64,000 nt of DNA, from assembly GCA_000827325.1 (NCBI GenBank), contig KN832888.1:782069-846068 (forward strand), given 5' to 3'. Source of the stretch: Oidiodendron maius Zn. Its lineage: Eukaryota > Ascomycota > Leotiomycetes > Myxotrichaceae. Position numbers and translations under genes: made by a program. Under the pieces are notes generated by a model, which was not told where the DNA came from, did no database searches, and saw only the letters and a program-made list of their open reading frames with translations. Shown one piece after another: positions 8,849 to 20,326 of this stretch; within the stretch, counting starts at the first letter, position 1; each line of letters begins with the position of its first letter.

Positions 8849-11800
8849 ATGGCAGAGGCTCTTGGAATTACCGCAAGCGTTATCGCAGTTATCGATTTAT
8901 CTGCAAAGGTTGCCTCACGGTGCTCTGAGTACTACGCTAATGTCAAGAATGCTCGAGACGATATCGAACGCCTTCAAAGGGAGGCCCAAGGATTAAAAGC
9001 AACACTTGAGAGGGTCCATTCATTGTGCGACAATCCAAATGGTGTGGGTCTCCAGGATTCCCAGAGCTTGCGTGAGGGAGTCGAGGGCTGCCAGAAGCAG
9101 CTCGTCCAGCTGGAGGCAAAGCTCGAGCCTCGAACAACAAACAAATTAATGAGTCGTTATGGGATACGCGCCTTAAGATGGCCTCTCAAGAGCAACGAGG
9201 TGGATAAAATTATGGAGAAGCTCGGAAATTGCAAGGATAATATATCTTTCAGTCTCCAAGTCGACCAAGAGTACGTGATTTCGTTCATATTTCAAATAGC
9301 AGAAGCTAACAATGGTGCCTATAGGGTATATATTCTCAACATACATAAAAAAATTGTACTCGATAAACTGCGGTCTGCCGACAACGCCGCGTTCGACTCC
9401 CACGATGAAGAACACAATGCCCGATGCTACCAAGGCACACGAGCGGAACTCCTTCGGCAGATATATAGCTGGGCTAGCGATCGAGGTAGCGAACGTATAT
9501 TCTGGCTAAATGGTATGGCGGGCACTGGCAAATCTACAATCTCCCGCACCGTGGCCCAAAACTTCGCCGACAAGGGAGATCTCGGCGCCAGCTTCTTCTT
9601 CAAGAGAGGTGAAGGCGACCGTGGCCACGCAGGAATGTTTTTTGCAACGATTGCTACTCAGCTCGTCCAAAAACTACCTTCCTTAGCGCCACACGTCCAG
9701 AATACGATCGAAGCTGACCCGGGAATCTCTAGGAAGACTTTGAAGCAACAATTCGACACACTTGTCTTGCAACCGTTAGGGAAGATACGAACCGATCCTC
9801 AGAAGTCTTCAAGCATAGTGGTTGTGGTTGATGCCCTTGACGAGTGTGACCGAGAAGAGGACGTTAGAACTATAATTCGCCTAGTCTCACAAGTGAAGCA
9901 CATAGCATCAGCACAACTCAAGTTCTTTGTGACAAGCAGGCCAGAGCTTCCGATTCGCTTAGGCTTTGAGGATATAAGAGGTAAATATGAAAGATTGGTT
10001 CTCCATCAAATTCCTGAGCCTATTGTCAAGGAGGACATCTCTTCATTCCTAGAACACGAGCTAGCAACAATCCGAGAAGATTATAACAAATCAGTCACCC
10101 AAAACCGGCAATTACCCGCGGATTGGCCAGGCCACACAACCGTTCAAAGCTTAGTTGGAATGGCTATCCCGTTGTTCATTTTTGCTACAACCGTCTGCCG
10201 GTTCATCAATGACCGAAAATGCGGCCAACCGAAGGATCAGCTTGCTAAGGTCCTAAAATATCAGAGTAGAAGCCAAGCGTCTAAACTTGACGCAACATAT
10301 CTCCCAGTCCTGGACCAGCTACTCGTCGGAGTTACTATTTCAGAGAGAAGACGTCTAGTAGAAGACTTCCAGCAAGCCGTTGGGTCGATCGTCATTCTCG
10401 CTAGCCCTCTTTCCGCTACTTCTCTCGATCGACTCCTTGGAGTACCTGAAGGTACAGTCGGTAGCAGAACAGATCTCCTCCACTCCGTTCTAAGCATCCC
10501 CTCTCGTCCTGATCACCCTATACGACTGCTCCATTTGTCGTTCCGGGACTTTCTCGTTGATGCTGAGAAGCGCGAGACGAACCCTTTTTGGGTCGACGAG
10601 AAAGATGCCCATAACAAGTTAGCGACCCGATGTCTTAAACTCCTATCTACGGGCGAAAATCTCAAGAAAGATATTTGCAATCTTCGGACACCAGAAAGGC
10701 CACGAGCAGATGTTTATAAACAAACGATAGATTCTCATATACCATCTGATATTCAATATGCTTGCCGGTATTGGGTGTATCACTTGAAGGAAGGCGGAAG
10801 TATTTTATCCGATGACGACCAAGTCCACAATTTTCTCAAGTGTCACTTTCTCCATTGGCTTGAATCATTAAGCTTTATTGGAAGGCTACGAGAAAGCATT
10901 GGGATGGTAGACAACTTGATAGCTATAATAGACGTATGTCACGCGCTAATCTCAACTGCAAGTATTTACTAAATATAATTTTTAAGCCGATAAAAACAAG
11001 CCAAATATCTAGGTTCCTTTACGATGCAAAGCGTTTTATCCTTAGCTACTACTCTATAGCTGACTCGTCGCCCCTCCAGCTCTACTCCTCTGCACTTATC
11101 TTCGCACCAAAGAAAAGCATCATTCGAAATACATTCCAGAATTATATCCCTGATTGGATCTTACTGGAGCCAAATACGGATCTGGAATGGAATGCCGTTT
11201 TGCAGACACTCGAGGGGCATAGCGATAGGGTCAACTCCATCGCCTTCTCACACGACTCGAAGCTGCTGGTATCAGCATCATCAGACGAGACGGTCAAGGT
11301 CTGGGATATAGCTACAGGCGCACTGCAGCAGACGCTCAAGGGGCATAGTGACGCAGTCAAATCTGCCACCTTCTCGCACGACTCGAAGCTGCTGGCATCA
11401 GCATCGTTAGACAAGACAGTCAAGGTCTGGGATACAGCTACAGGCACACTGCAGCAGATACTCGAGGGGCATAGCAATAGGGTCAACTCCATTGCCTTCT
11501 CGCACGACTTGAAACTGCTGGCATCAGCATCGTTAGACGAGACGGTCAAGGTCTGGGATACAGCTACAGGCGCGCTGCAGCAGACGCTTGAGGGGTATAG
11601 TGACGAGGTCAACTCTATTACCTTCTCGCACGACTCGAAGCTGCTGGCATCAGCATCGTGGGACAAGACGGTCAAGGTCTGGGATGTGGCTACAGGCATG
11701 CTGCAGCAGACGCTCACAGTCAATAGCTACATCAGGAGTTTATTATTTGATGTTACAAACTCGATCTTAATCACAAACATTGGCCGTTTTAGGTTAGATG

Positions 11801-12045
11801 GAACCACAAATCTTCCTTTGCCTACATCTTCTCAAGAAATAACTAGTAAAAGTCAATGTAAAGGGTTGGGTGTCAGTGGGTCTTGGGTTCTATGGAATGG
11901 CCAGAACCTGCTTTGGTTACCACCTGACTTCCGGGATTTAACCTCTGTTATCTCGTATACCGGCTCGACACTTTCTATTGGATGTCAATCTGGGAGGGTT
12001 TTCATTATCAGAATAAATATTCCATGCAGTAATATGCTGGAATGA
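8849..12045 (+). CDS. NACHT-WD40 STAND (NLR-like) receptor
   Basis: Signal-transducing NTPase of the fungal NLR type, expected to sense a ligand with its WD40 repeats and trigger incompatibility or cell death. Exons are 8849-9270, 9325-10933 and 10987-12045, giving 1029 residues. The N-terminal domain (from MAEALGITASVIAVIDLSAKV) resembles the Helo-like/SesA-type fungal STAND N-terminal domain. NACHT: Walker A in GMAGTGKST (about residues 203-211), Walker B in VVVVDALDECD (about 305-315). The post-NACHT region contains IPDW before the repeats. From about residue 753 there are four 42-residue WD40 units and a degenerate fifth. The first ATG in frame is 8849. The first intron is 54 nt with no stop; the second joins IID to PIKTSQISRFLYDAKRF, matching the family. 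All domains appear intact. The specificity cannot be read from sequence. Confidence 0.88.
11212..11715 (+). repeat. Four 126-bp tandem WD40-coding units
   Basis: Units start at 11212, 11338, 11464 and 11590, each exactly 126 bp (42 codons). Units one and three agree at roughly 115 of 126 positions. Each ends in LQQ(T/I)L and begins with GH or GY. The fifth unit from 11716 is diverged. Confidence 0.92.
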
Positions 12046-12310
12046 AGTTAGCTTGCTTTAAGAGACAGCGAACTTACTATTTATTTTATAACTGAGCTAG
12101 AAGAGAGGCGTGGGGAGAGCCACACTTTTATACTATCGTGGATTAACTACTCGATTCTTCCATTCCTTTCTAGAATGTTCTTGGTCAGGCAAGTCATGTC
12201 ATTGTTGGCTGCGCACACAGCCACTTTTTGCTCTAATCGGAGGCTAAGGTTCGTACAGCCACAAGCCTCGGGCAGCCACGCGTTTATAATAAATTTTACC
12301 GAGATTACTA

Positions 12311-12490
12311 TCCCCTTGTCCGGTACGAGCTGCCCACGCTAGCAGCGGTACGCTAAACCTGCTATGGCGACGGTGTTGGCTGTCGCTAAAGGCCCTCAAA
12401 CTATAGTGTTTAGAGTCGCTAAAGTCCCTACAACCAAGGACAAATTAGCGTACCCCTGCTAGCGTGGGCAGCTCGTACCGGACGAGGGGA
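12311..12490. mobile_element. MITE-like element with 46-bp terminal inverted repeats
   Basis: 12311-12356 and 12445-12490 are inverted copies matching at 44 of 46 positions, separated by an 88-bp core. TA lies directly outside each end (12309-12310 and 12491-12492), fitting a Tc1/mariner-type target duplication. There is no coding capacity. The outer ends read TCCCC and GGGGA. Confidence 0.75.
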
Positions 12491-12886
12491 TAGCCACGAC
12501 GTAGTCGATCAGGATCCTTGATCGCTTGATTGGAGGAGGTATCAGCCGATGTGGCGACAGCGTATGAGGTAGCGCGCTCTGGCCGCTGCAACACTGAGAA
12601 TAACTTTTTAGTATCGTGATGAAACTCAGAAATCTATATCTAATCGCTCTCTAAGTTTAAAAAGCGAAAAGAGCTTGATGGTGGTGTTGCGGGTCGACAG
12701 GCCCTATTACACTATAATAAGAGGCTTTCTATAAGTCAGGTGGGCAGCGACAACGCGATCGTAATTTTCGGAATTAATAGGTCAGGAGTATTCGAGAGAG
12801 GCATACAATATAACTAAAATAAAAAAAATATATAGATTTTGATACATTCGCAGATTTAGAGCCGCTTGAATTCGAAGTACCTATGG

Positions 12887-12930
12887 TTTGTCTCGTAACA
12901 GGGTGCGTCTCGGGACGCAGGGACAGACGT
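12887..12930 (-). repeat. Right 44-bp inverted repeat
   Basis: Reverse-complement partner of 7901-7944, ending AGACGT directly before TA. Confidence 0.7.
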
Positions 12931-13257
12931 TAGGATTCCATTGTAAGGTTGATATCTTCGTGAGAGGTGCTCGATTAGGCTAATCATACATGTCTATCTC
13001 TTAATAGTGACATAGAATTACAGAAGACTCCCATCAAGCCTTTGGCCTGGTCACTATCCATGATTTTCCTCTGCTCTCGATAAAACGACGAGAATGGAAG
13101 AGGAATGCGCGCACGCTATGCTCGTACTCCAGAAAACCAGACCGCCCAAAGCAAAGACCAACTCCATCCGTTGTGTATGTGAACGCTATGCAGGGAGAGC
13201 TGAACTGCTCGTCACCTCTCAGGGGTTTCTTCTCTAAAAAGGTCCAACCCGAACTCA

Positions 13258-16200
13258 TCACTTCATCGTCTTCAAGAATCCATCTAAGTCGAAGCTCTCC
13301 TCATACTGCCTATCATCCCACAACTCGCCCAGGTCATCCAACCAACCTTTCTTGCCCTTCTCCCTAACTTCGCCGGTCGCATCAACCATATCCTCTTCGC
13401 GTCCATCCTCCGCGCCGTTCATAGATGGTTTGTCAATACCCTCAGCAGTATCACCTAAATTGAATAGGTCAAGGATCTGATCTGTCTCCATGGTTCCTAA
13501 CCCAGCGTTTTGTTGATTTACGACTGTGGACGCGACATCTATCTTGAATCTTTGGAGTCTGTTCTACACGTTAGTTTTGCTGAAACTGAGTAAATACAGA
13601 AATGAAGGATACGTACGACATGATCTTCTCTTCCAAGGTGCCTCGAGTGATTAGGCGGTAAACATTAACGACCTTCTTCTGGCCGATTCTGTGTGCTCGA
13701 TCCATCGCTTGTAGATCCTTCTGTGGGTTCCAATCATGCTCCACGAAGATAACAGTATCGGCCCCTGTCAAGTTCAGACCAAGACCACCGACGGACGTAG
13801 TAAGGAGTAAAACGTCGTACGAGGGATCGGAATTAAATTTGTTGACAATGTCTTGGCGCCTAGAGGCATCAACGGAGCCATCCATGCGGAGATACTGTAC
13901 TGAGGGCAGCATCTTTTTGAGAACGTCGTTCTGGACCATATCCAACATCTCTTTCATCTGACAGAAAATCAGAGCGCGATGGGGCGAAACATAGGCGGTC
14001 TCCGTTGTCACTTCTTCGGCAGAATTTTCCACGCCGATTCCGCAGTCGATGAGAAGGTCTCGTACCGCGGTAAGCTTGGGTGCATGAGCCGGGTCCCGGA
14101 GGCTCGTTCCCTCTTTTGCAAGGAGACGCTGGATCTCTTCATATTGCTTATGCCCTTCCTTCATGACAAGCGCTGGCGAGTTACACAGCTTGCGCATGTA
14201 CTGAAGAGCTTGGAAGATGTGCGTTTTGCCTTCCTTATCACCAGCAGCTGCCTTCTCAGCAATAGTCTTCCCTTCTCTCCTAGTGAAGTCTTCGAAGAGC
14301 TTTTTCTGCAGGTCACTAAGGTCACAGTAGTAGTTCTGCAGGATCTTGGGTGGTAGGTCATCAAGAACTTCTTCCTTAAGACGGCGAAGAAGGAAAGGGA
14401 GCACCTGCTTATGTAATGCCTCGATGGCCAGTGCACCGGCCTCTTGCTCTTTGGATGATGATTTGCTGAACCTGCTGGCCGCAATAGGCTTCGCAAATCG
14501 ATCGAGGAAGACTTTCTCTGCGCCAAGGAAACCGGGCATGAGAAAATCGAATAGAGACCACAGCTCCAAGACATTATTCTGAATAGGTGTACCCGAGAGA
14601 ATAAGACGGTGGTTGCTGAGGAGTTGCTTGACAGCGATGGTGACTTTTGCCCGCGGGTTCTTGATCAGATGACCTTCATCGAGAACTAGATAGTTCCAAT
14701 TCAGAGGAGCAAGAACGTCAGAATCATTACGACAGATGTCATAGGACGTGATGACAATATCCGTCTTTGTGAGCTGATCTCTTAAACGTTGTCGATCAGT
14801 TGGAGGTCCAACGTAGGCGGTGCAAGTGAGGAACGGTGCATATGTATTAATCTCCTGCTGCCAGTGACCTGAGAGCGTGGGAGGACACACGATGAGAGAT
14901 GGCAGCCTTCTAACATCTGGCGCTCCAGTTTTGGCGAACTCTTCAGCCCGCATGTGATGATCGCTTGCGACAATGCAAAGTGTTTGAAGAGTCTTGCCCA
15001 GACCCATGTCATCGCAAAGAATCCCATGAAGGTGGTACTTATTCAAGAAGTGGAGCCAGTTTACACCTTCTTGCTGGTATGATCTCAGTTCCGCCTTGAT
15101 TGCAACCGGAATTGTGAACGGCTCGACTTTATGAGGGTCTAATAGCTGAGCGATGAAGGTTCGTTCTCGATCACGGCCTTTGAGAAGCTCTTGAGATAGA
15201 CCAGGTGGGTCGGGAATGCCGGCTTCGAGGGGCACAAGTTTGACCAAGGTTGCGAAGCTGGTTGTGGCGATGAGTCGAATATCATTGTCGGAATCACTCA
15301 TACGACCGAGAACTGGAACAATAAGGAAGATGACGTATGGCAGGATGTTGTCACCCATGACATGAATGAGATGGTAGATTACCTCGATTGCACCCTGACG
15401 GAAATTGAGGTCAAGTGGGTTGCTGATCGATGGTAGCACTTTTTCGACAAGCATAGTCATACCTTCCACGGTGATAACGCTGCAGATTGTAGCAAGGCAC
15501 TTCGCGGCCATGTACCGGAAGACTGAGAGCTCTGAGTGGAGTGCTTTGATAATTAACGGTGTGAGGTTGATGACAAAGCTATGTAGTCCCTGGTCAAGGG
15601 TCGGTGTCAACGCTCGAAGGACTGACATGCCGTCGATCGCCGCTTGGCCAGTTTGCTGCTCTGGATCTTTCGCATCCGCTGGCAAATCGCCACCAAAGGC
15701 ATGCTGCAACGGCTCCTCAATGATGGTCTTGAGTGTTGGTACTTTCTCAAGGAGTTGAGCGCCAAAAATACTAGATAGCTGTTCCAGAGCCTCTTTGGCG
15801 CCTCTCCGCACAATTCTAGCTTCCTTTGCTTCCCTCGCAAACTTTGCAGCATCTGGGTGGTCGCGACGATCTTCCTCCTTCCTAAGCGAAAGAATATTGT
15901 TCGTAAACGGTGCATTCGGAATGAACTCAGGAGTTTCAGAAGTATCGATGCAACTGAACTTTGCTAAATTGGAGACAACTTTCTGTGCGGGACCAGATCG
16001 ACCGCTTTCAGCAAAAAGCTCTACGAGTCGTGCCACTGATGAAGCGGAGCGCTGTTGAAGCTCAAGATTTTCTTCTTTCTTGACACTGTCCATCATTCCT
16101 TTGATAACGTGAGTTGGTTTCTTTGGCAGCACCTTCATTGCAACTAAGGCGCTGGCAGCTGCAGCTCGGATGCGGATATCTCGTTGCTCTTTAGCACTCT

Positions 16201-19148
16201 TCGCGCTATCAATTACTTCCACGACACTGTGACGGGCTTCGCTCAATGCCTGTGTCGCGATCAGGCGTTGGCCCTGAGTGAGTGCTTTCTTTAGCCTGTC
16301 GAAGTCCTCACTGACACATTTCTCAGCATTCAACATCGAGAATGCATCTGGTCCAGCTTCTGCTTCTCCTTGAACTACCACAGCTAGAACTGGCAGTCGT
16401 GCTTGCGACACTTTGCCAACGTCGCGGAAGGTGTTGATCAATTGGGAGCATTGTGCGCGGACAAGTTGAACGTAGCTTACAAGATCCCGATAGTGTAAGG
16501 GCCTATCGGCCTCCATAATCTTCTGAATCGGGTCAATATACCGCGAGGCCCGGTCTTTTTCAGTGCAACTCTTCGCGTGCTCGTCGATGACAAGGAGTGC
16601 CGTGAGCTGGGTAGACGAGTACGCTGAAGCTATGCCGGGAATGATGCTCGCATCATACGCCTCGAGTGCGGCAGATGGTATGAGAGACATAATGAGACCC
16701 ATTGCCTTTGCAGCCGCGACACGAGATCTGATCAGAATATCCATGCCCACCAGGTCAACATCTCCTTGCATCATGTGGCCATCAACATCATGAGAGGAAG
16801 CTGTTGGGGTAGGCTCCACAATCTTTGTTGATTTTCTGCGCTTCTTTGACGGAGGCTCGGCACTCGAAGGAGATTGTGCTCTTGCGCTCAGGGCAGCAAT
16901 GCCATTCGATAGAGAGTAGGTGCTACCAGATGGCTTTTGGAAAAGCGTCGCGTTCATAGGTATCGGATGCCGCGAGACACCGATAGGGTGAAGTGTTAAT
17001 TGCATGAGGGGATCAACGTGCGGCGAGAATTGTTCGGCAAGTCCATCTGGATTCTTTGCCAGATATGTCACTAAGGCAGTCCAGACTTGCAGCGAAAGAT
17101 CCAGGGTATCCTGATTCCGCTCGACCAGAATATTCTGGAAGACAAGGCGCAAAATCTTTCCATTTAACCAATCACGGGTACCGTCCCCTTCAATTTTCAC
17201 AAATGTCAATAATGCTCGTAAGACCGCGGACCGGACAGATGTAATGGTGTGGCGTAGGAATGGGTAAAGTCGCGGAACTAACAAAGCAAATGACTGTTCT
17301 GAATCTGCCGCCGCATTCTCCTTCATTGCCTCCAACACCTCGGGGAAACTACAGAGCTTTGCTAACAAATCCATGATCTGGCCAGTACTAGCACTCAGGT
17401 CGTCTCCCAGGTTGGAGAGACATTCCCAAACGATATTGACGAGGCTAGTTAAAGCTCCAGGGCGCAGGTTGACAAATTCTTTCGCAATGGGGATGAGAGT
17501 CGCAGCACTGACCGAGCGGACATCATCATCCAAGTCGCCAAGGCCCTTCATTACCGCCTCAATGACTCCATCAATGAGGTCATTGTCTTTCAGCAAGAGG
17601 TCATTCCGCACAGCGACTAAGTAACGAAGTCCAATCATCCCGCCATGGCAGACCGACCAGGCAGGCCTGTCAAGGTCAAGATCTTTTTGCATCACGAGGC
17701 GGTATAGAATTCGATGAACGGAATACACACTGGAAGCCGGTACGTGGCTAAGCAGAGCACCAAGTGTTTGGCCAACTATCTCCCTGATGGGAGCCACGAC
17801 GGTATCAGACACGTAGTCGCCGAATCGATCGAGCATGAAGACGCAGCATAGCCGGCAAGCAAGATCATCGAGCCATCGCTGATTCAGTACATTGTTCTCA
17901 TCACGAGACTTGCCACGTCGACGACCAGCTCCTCGGCCATGGACGCGAACGATCTCGCGGAGGCCCATTGCAGCCCCATGCCGAGTCTCCCACTGCGGGT
18001 CAAAGAGGTCCACCATAAGGAATTCTGACAGTCGCTCAAATGGCCATTCACTCCCTTCGGCCTCTTCTTCAGTCTGCAGTTCAGATTTGATGGGTAAGAC
18101 GGGCCCTTTGAATTCTGACACGACCTTCGTATCTTCATCGACGTCTTCCGACCTCTGGAGTGTGAAGTAGTCTGCCACTTTCGAGTCTTCGGTACTCCCC
18201 ATTCCCGGAGCTGTGTTGTCCTCGGTCGACTCGAACGTGTTCGAACGCTTGATGGATAAATCGACCATTCTATTCTTGGAGCCTGCTGATTGTGCCTCTC
18301 TCTTTCTCTTCCTCTTCAGTTGATTTAACTGCCTCGCACTGAGGCCAGATTCTTCTGAAGGGGTTCCTGGCGCAGCTTTCGGGGTGCTAGCGCCACCGTG
18401 TCCATTAGCGGGCATTGGCAGAGGAGTGCTGGTGCCATTTTGTTCCCTGACAGGAAGGTCTATGTCCATGTCGTCCTCGATATACTCTCCCAGCAATCCA
18501 AGCCGGCCCGCAAGCGTCTTCTTTTGATGGTCGAGTCGTTGCGACGGAGTAAGAAGTGCGAGGGCATACTCCGTATCTTTCCCGCCCCTCAGCAACTCCT
18601 TTCCATACTTGAGAATGGCTACAATATCGAGGGCGTTGAGGCTCAGTTGGCCCTCTGCAAGAGGGGTGTCTTCAACGGCCTCCTCCTTCTTGATGGAGGT
18701 CTCACCCTCTTCCTTCTTTGCCTCATGCTCCGCCGATTCTTCGTCAATATTAGGATCATATTTTTCAGCATGCTCTACAATACCCCCCAATGCCTTAGAA
18801 GCGGCTATTCTAGTTTCCCACGTCTTGTGGCGTAGATACGGGACGACTCTAGTGAGGAGGTTGAAAAGCTCCTCTGGATGAGTCTTCTGCACGTCAGCCA
18901 ATTGTTGTGCGGCAGTATAGCGAATTAACTGGGTGCTGCCTGTCTCCAGGAGCCTGCCGAAGAAGTCAGCATCATCTCAATAAATAGGGACGTCAGACGC
19001 GTGAGTTGATAACCGGCTGAAACTGAGAGATACAGCCCTACTAGGCCTCGAGGTACTCACGTGACAAGGCGATCTAATCTTATTTCACGTGATGTTAGTT
19101 CACGTGCTCAAGCACGGGTTGGCGATGCGGGACTCACCTAGAAGCCAT
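13258..19148 (-). CDS. MOT1: MOT1/BTAF1 Snf2-family TBP-removing ATPase
   Basis: Nuclear ATPase that strips TBP from DNA and redistributes it between promoters. Coding order: 19138-19148 (11 nt), 19061-19078 (18 nt), 13617-18953, 13258-13558; 1888 residues, the usual size. Splicing builds MASRLDRLVTLLETGSTQLI, the conserved MOT1 N terminus. The N-terminal two thirds is HEAT-repeat-like. The Snf2 ATPase has Walker A in DDMGLGKTLQ (about residue 1320), the DEGH box (about 1434), SGTPIQNN, and the C-terminal helicase motif QAMDRAHRIGQKK. The last intron joins KIMS to LQRFKIDVASTVVNQQN, and the C terminus ends in FDLDGFLKTMK. Introns are 59, 107 and 58 nt. The two tiny 5' exons are easily missed by gene finders; their assignment rests on donor, acceptor and frame agreement with the family. 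Confidence 0.96.
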
Positions 19149-20326
19149 AGCCGATGCGCGTCCTCATTATCTAGCAGATGCTGGAGAGTGGAAGTGGAGC
19201 TAACGCGCCATGTAGGCTTTTTTGGGGGGGGAAGGCGGGGGGGAAGTGGCTATTCCCTCAGCGGGTCTGTCTGAGTTTTAAAATCCCTTCTTGGGCAGCC
19301 TCTCTGGCGCTCCTTTCTGCTCGGGTCTTGTCCCTGTCGGTGATACTTTTTGTTTGTTGTGGACGACAACTCTGCTGTCTCCCCTTTCTAAGGCGGCGTC
19401 TCAGCTGGTGGCCTCAGCGCCTGAGAGACGAGGCCGCAAAATGATGCGCGATGATTGGTGTGGCAATTGGGCGGTGCAGGGGCTGGATTTGTCGTTTCGG
19501 TCGTTGCACCTTCGCGTTGGGCCATGGACCAGGACAGACGTCGGGGCGATCCACGGCCTTTATTAATACTTGGGCCACGACCATGGGCGTCTCGCTTCGG
19601 GTTTAGCGCGGGATGACCCCCGTTTATTGGCTTTTCGTGCCTCAGGCACCAAAACCACAAAAAGCCATCATGCCACCTGGAGGGCACACCCGGCCGAGAT
19701 CCCACATTCCCTCATTGACCTCTATAAAGTCGCCTGGAGGAGATGGGTTATAGGTCTGAATAGCTTATGTTGGACAGCAAGCCTCACACTGTAACTAACT
19801 ATCACCAAGTAAGGGAGAAGAACACGTCCCAATCACGATTAAGCCCTACGCCCTTCGATCTCACCAGCGTGGGTGTCTCTCCCCGATGCTCTGTATCAGC
19901 CTCCCTTCTGGTCAATCAATAAACCCTCCCATATGAACCCCCCCCCATTGTCCTCTGGGTTAGACGTGCACCCCAGATCCCACCAGAGACACGGCGAGTA
20001 TCAAAAACCGCGTTCCTGGCTGCCGGCAATGGAAATTGTCGGAAGCGGATTAGCGCGCGTGGAAGGCGGTCAAAGGGCCGCTGCGACCTCCGGCGGGTCA
20101 TGGCCAACATAATGCCAACCTCACAAGGCCGTCAAGCAACTGGCGTTGATCCTTTTCGATGCGCAACCTGGCCTCGTCGCCATCTCTCCTCCGCCTCCCT
20201 CTCGCGACCCAAACCTCCTCCCTCTCGCCCAGCTGCTCGCCTTCTGGCTCCCGACGGTCGATCTTCCAATGCGGTGACGATCGGCTGTGAGACACGCCTC
20301 CATCCCGCCGCTGAGTAGGCACCACC
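19149..20326. other. Divergent promoter region, MOT1 / kinase
   Basis: 1.18 kb between the two divergent starts. It contains a G-rich tract (19224-19243) and, nearer the kinase, a GC- and pyrimidine-rich leader. Open frames here lack coding character. Confidence 0.55.
19224..19243 (+). other. G-rich tract (G8 and G7 runs)
   Basis: Runs of eight and seven G separated by AAGGC, with further GG nearby, about 75 bp upstream of the MOT1 start on the other strand. Could fold as a quadruplex; unproven. Confidence 0.6.

Larger units (their letters stand above)
7901..12930. mobile_element. Candidate TIR-bounded segment carrying a NACHT-WD40 gene
   Basis: The 44 bp at 7901-7944 and the reverse complement of 12887-12930 match at 39 of 44 positions by eye. 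Both outer ends are flanked directly by TA (7899-7900 and 12931-12932), the duplication expected for Tc1/mariner-type insertion. The enclosed 5030 bp contain one complete receptor gene and a 180-bp nested element, but no recognisable transposase. It could be a non-autonomous element that captured the gene, or two separate insertions of a short repeat in opposite orientations. Confidence 0.4.
12046..13257. other. Intergenic, contains MITE-like element and right inverted repeat
   Basis: No supported gene between the receptor and MOT1. Holds the 180-bp element (12311-12490) and the right inverted repeat (12887-12930), with AT-rich sequence around 12790-12845. Confidence 0.65.

Noticed and set aside
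11212-11715. CRISPR-like array
   Set aside because: The 126-bp units are contiguous coding repeats without spacers in a spliced fungal gene.
11142-11723. 193-codon open frame antisense to the WD40 units
   Set aside because: It repeats with the same 126-bp period and arises only because the WD40 repeats are in register. No independent start or family.
10936-12045. Separate WD40-only gene after the NACHT gene
   Set aside because: A 53-nt intron (10934-10986) with a good donor and branch site joins both halves in frame and restores the conserved RFLYDAKRF linker.
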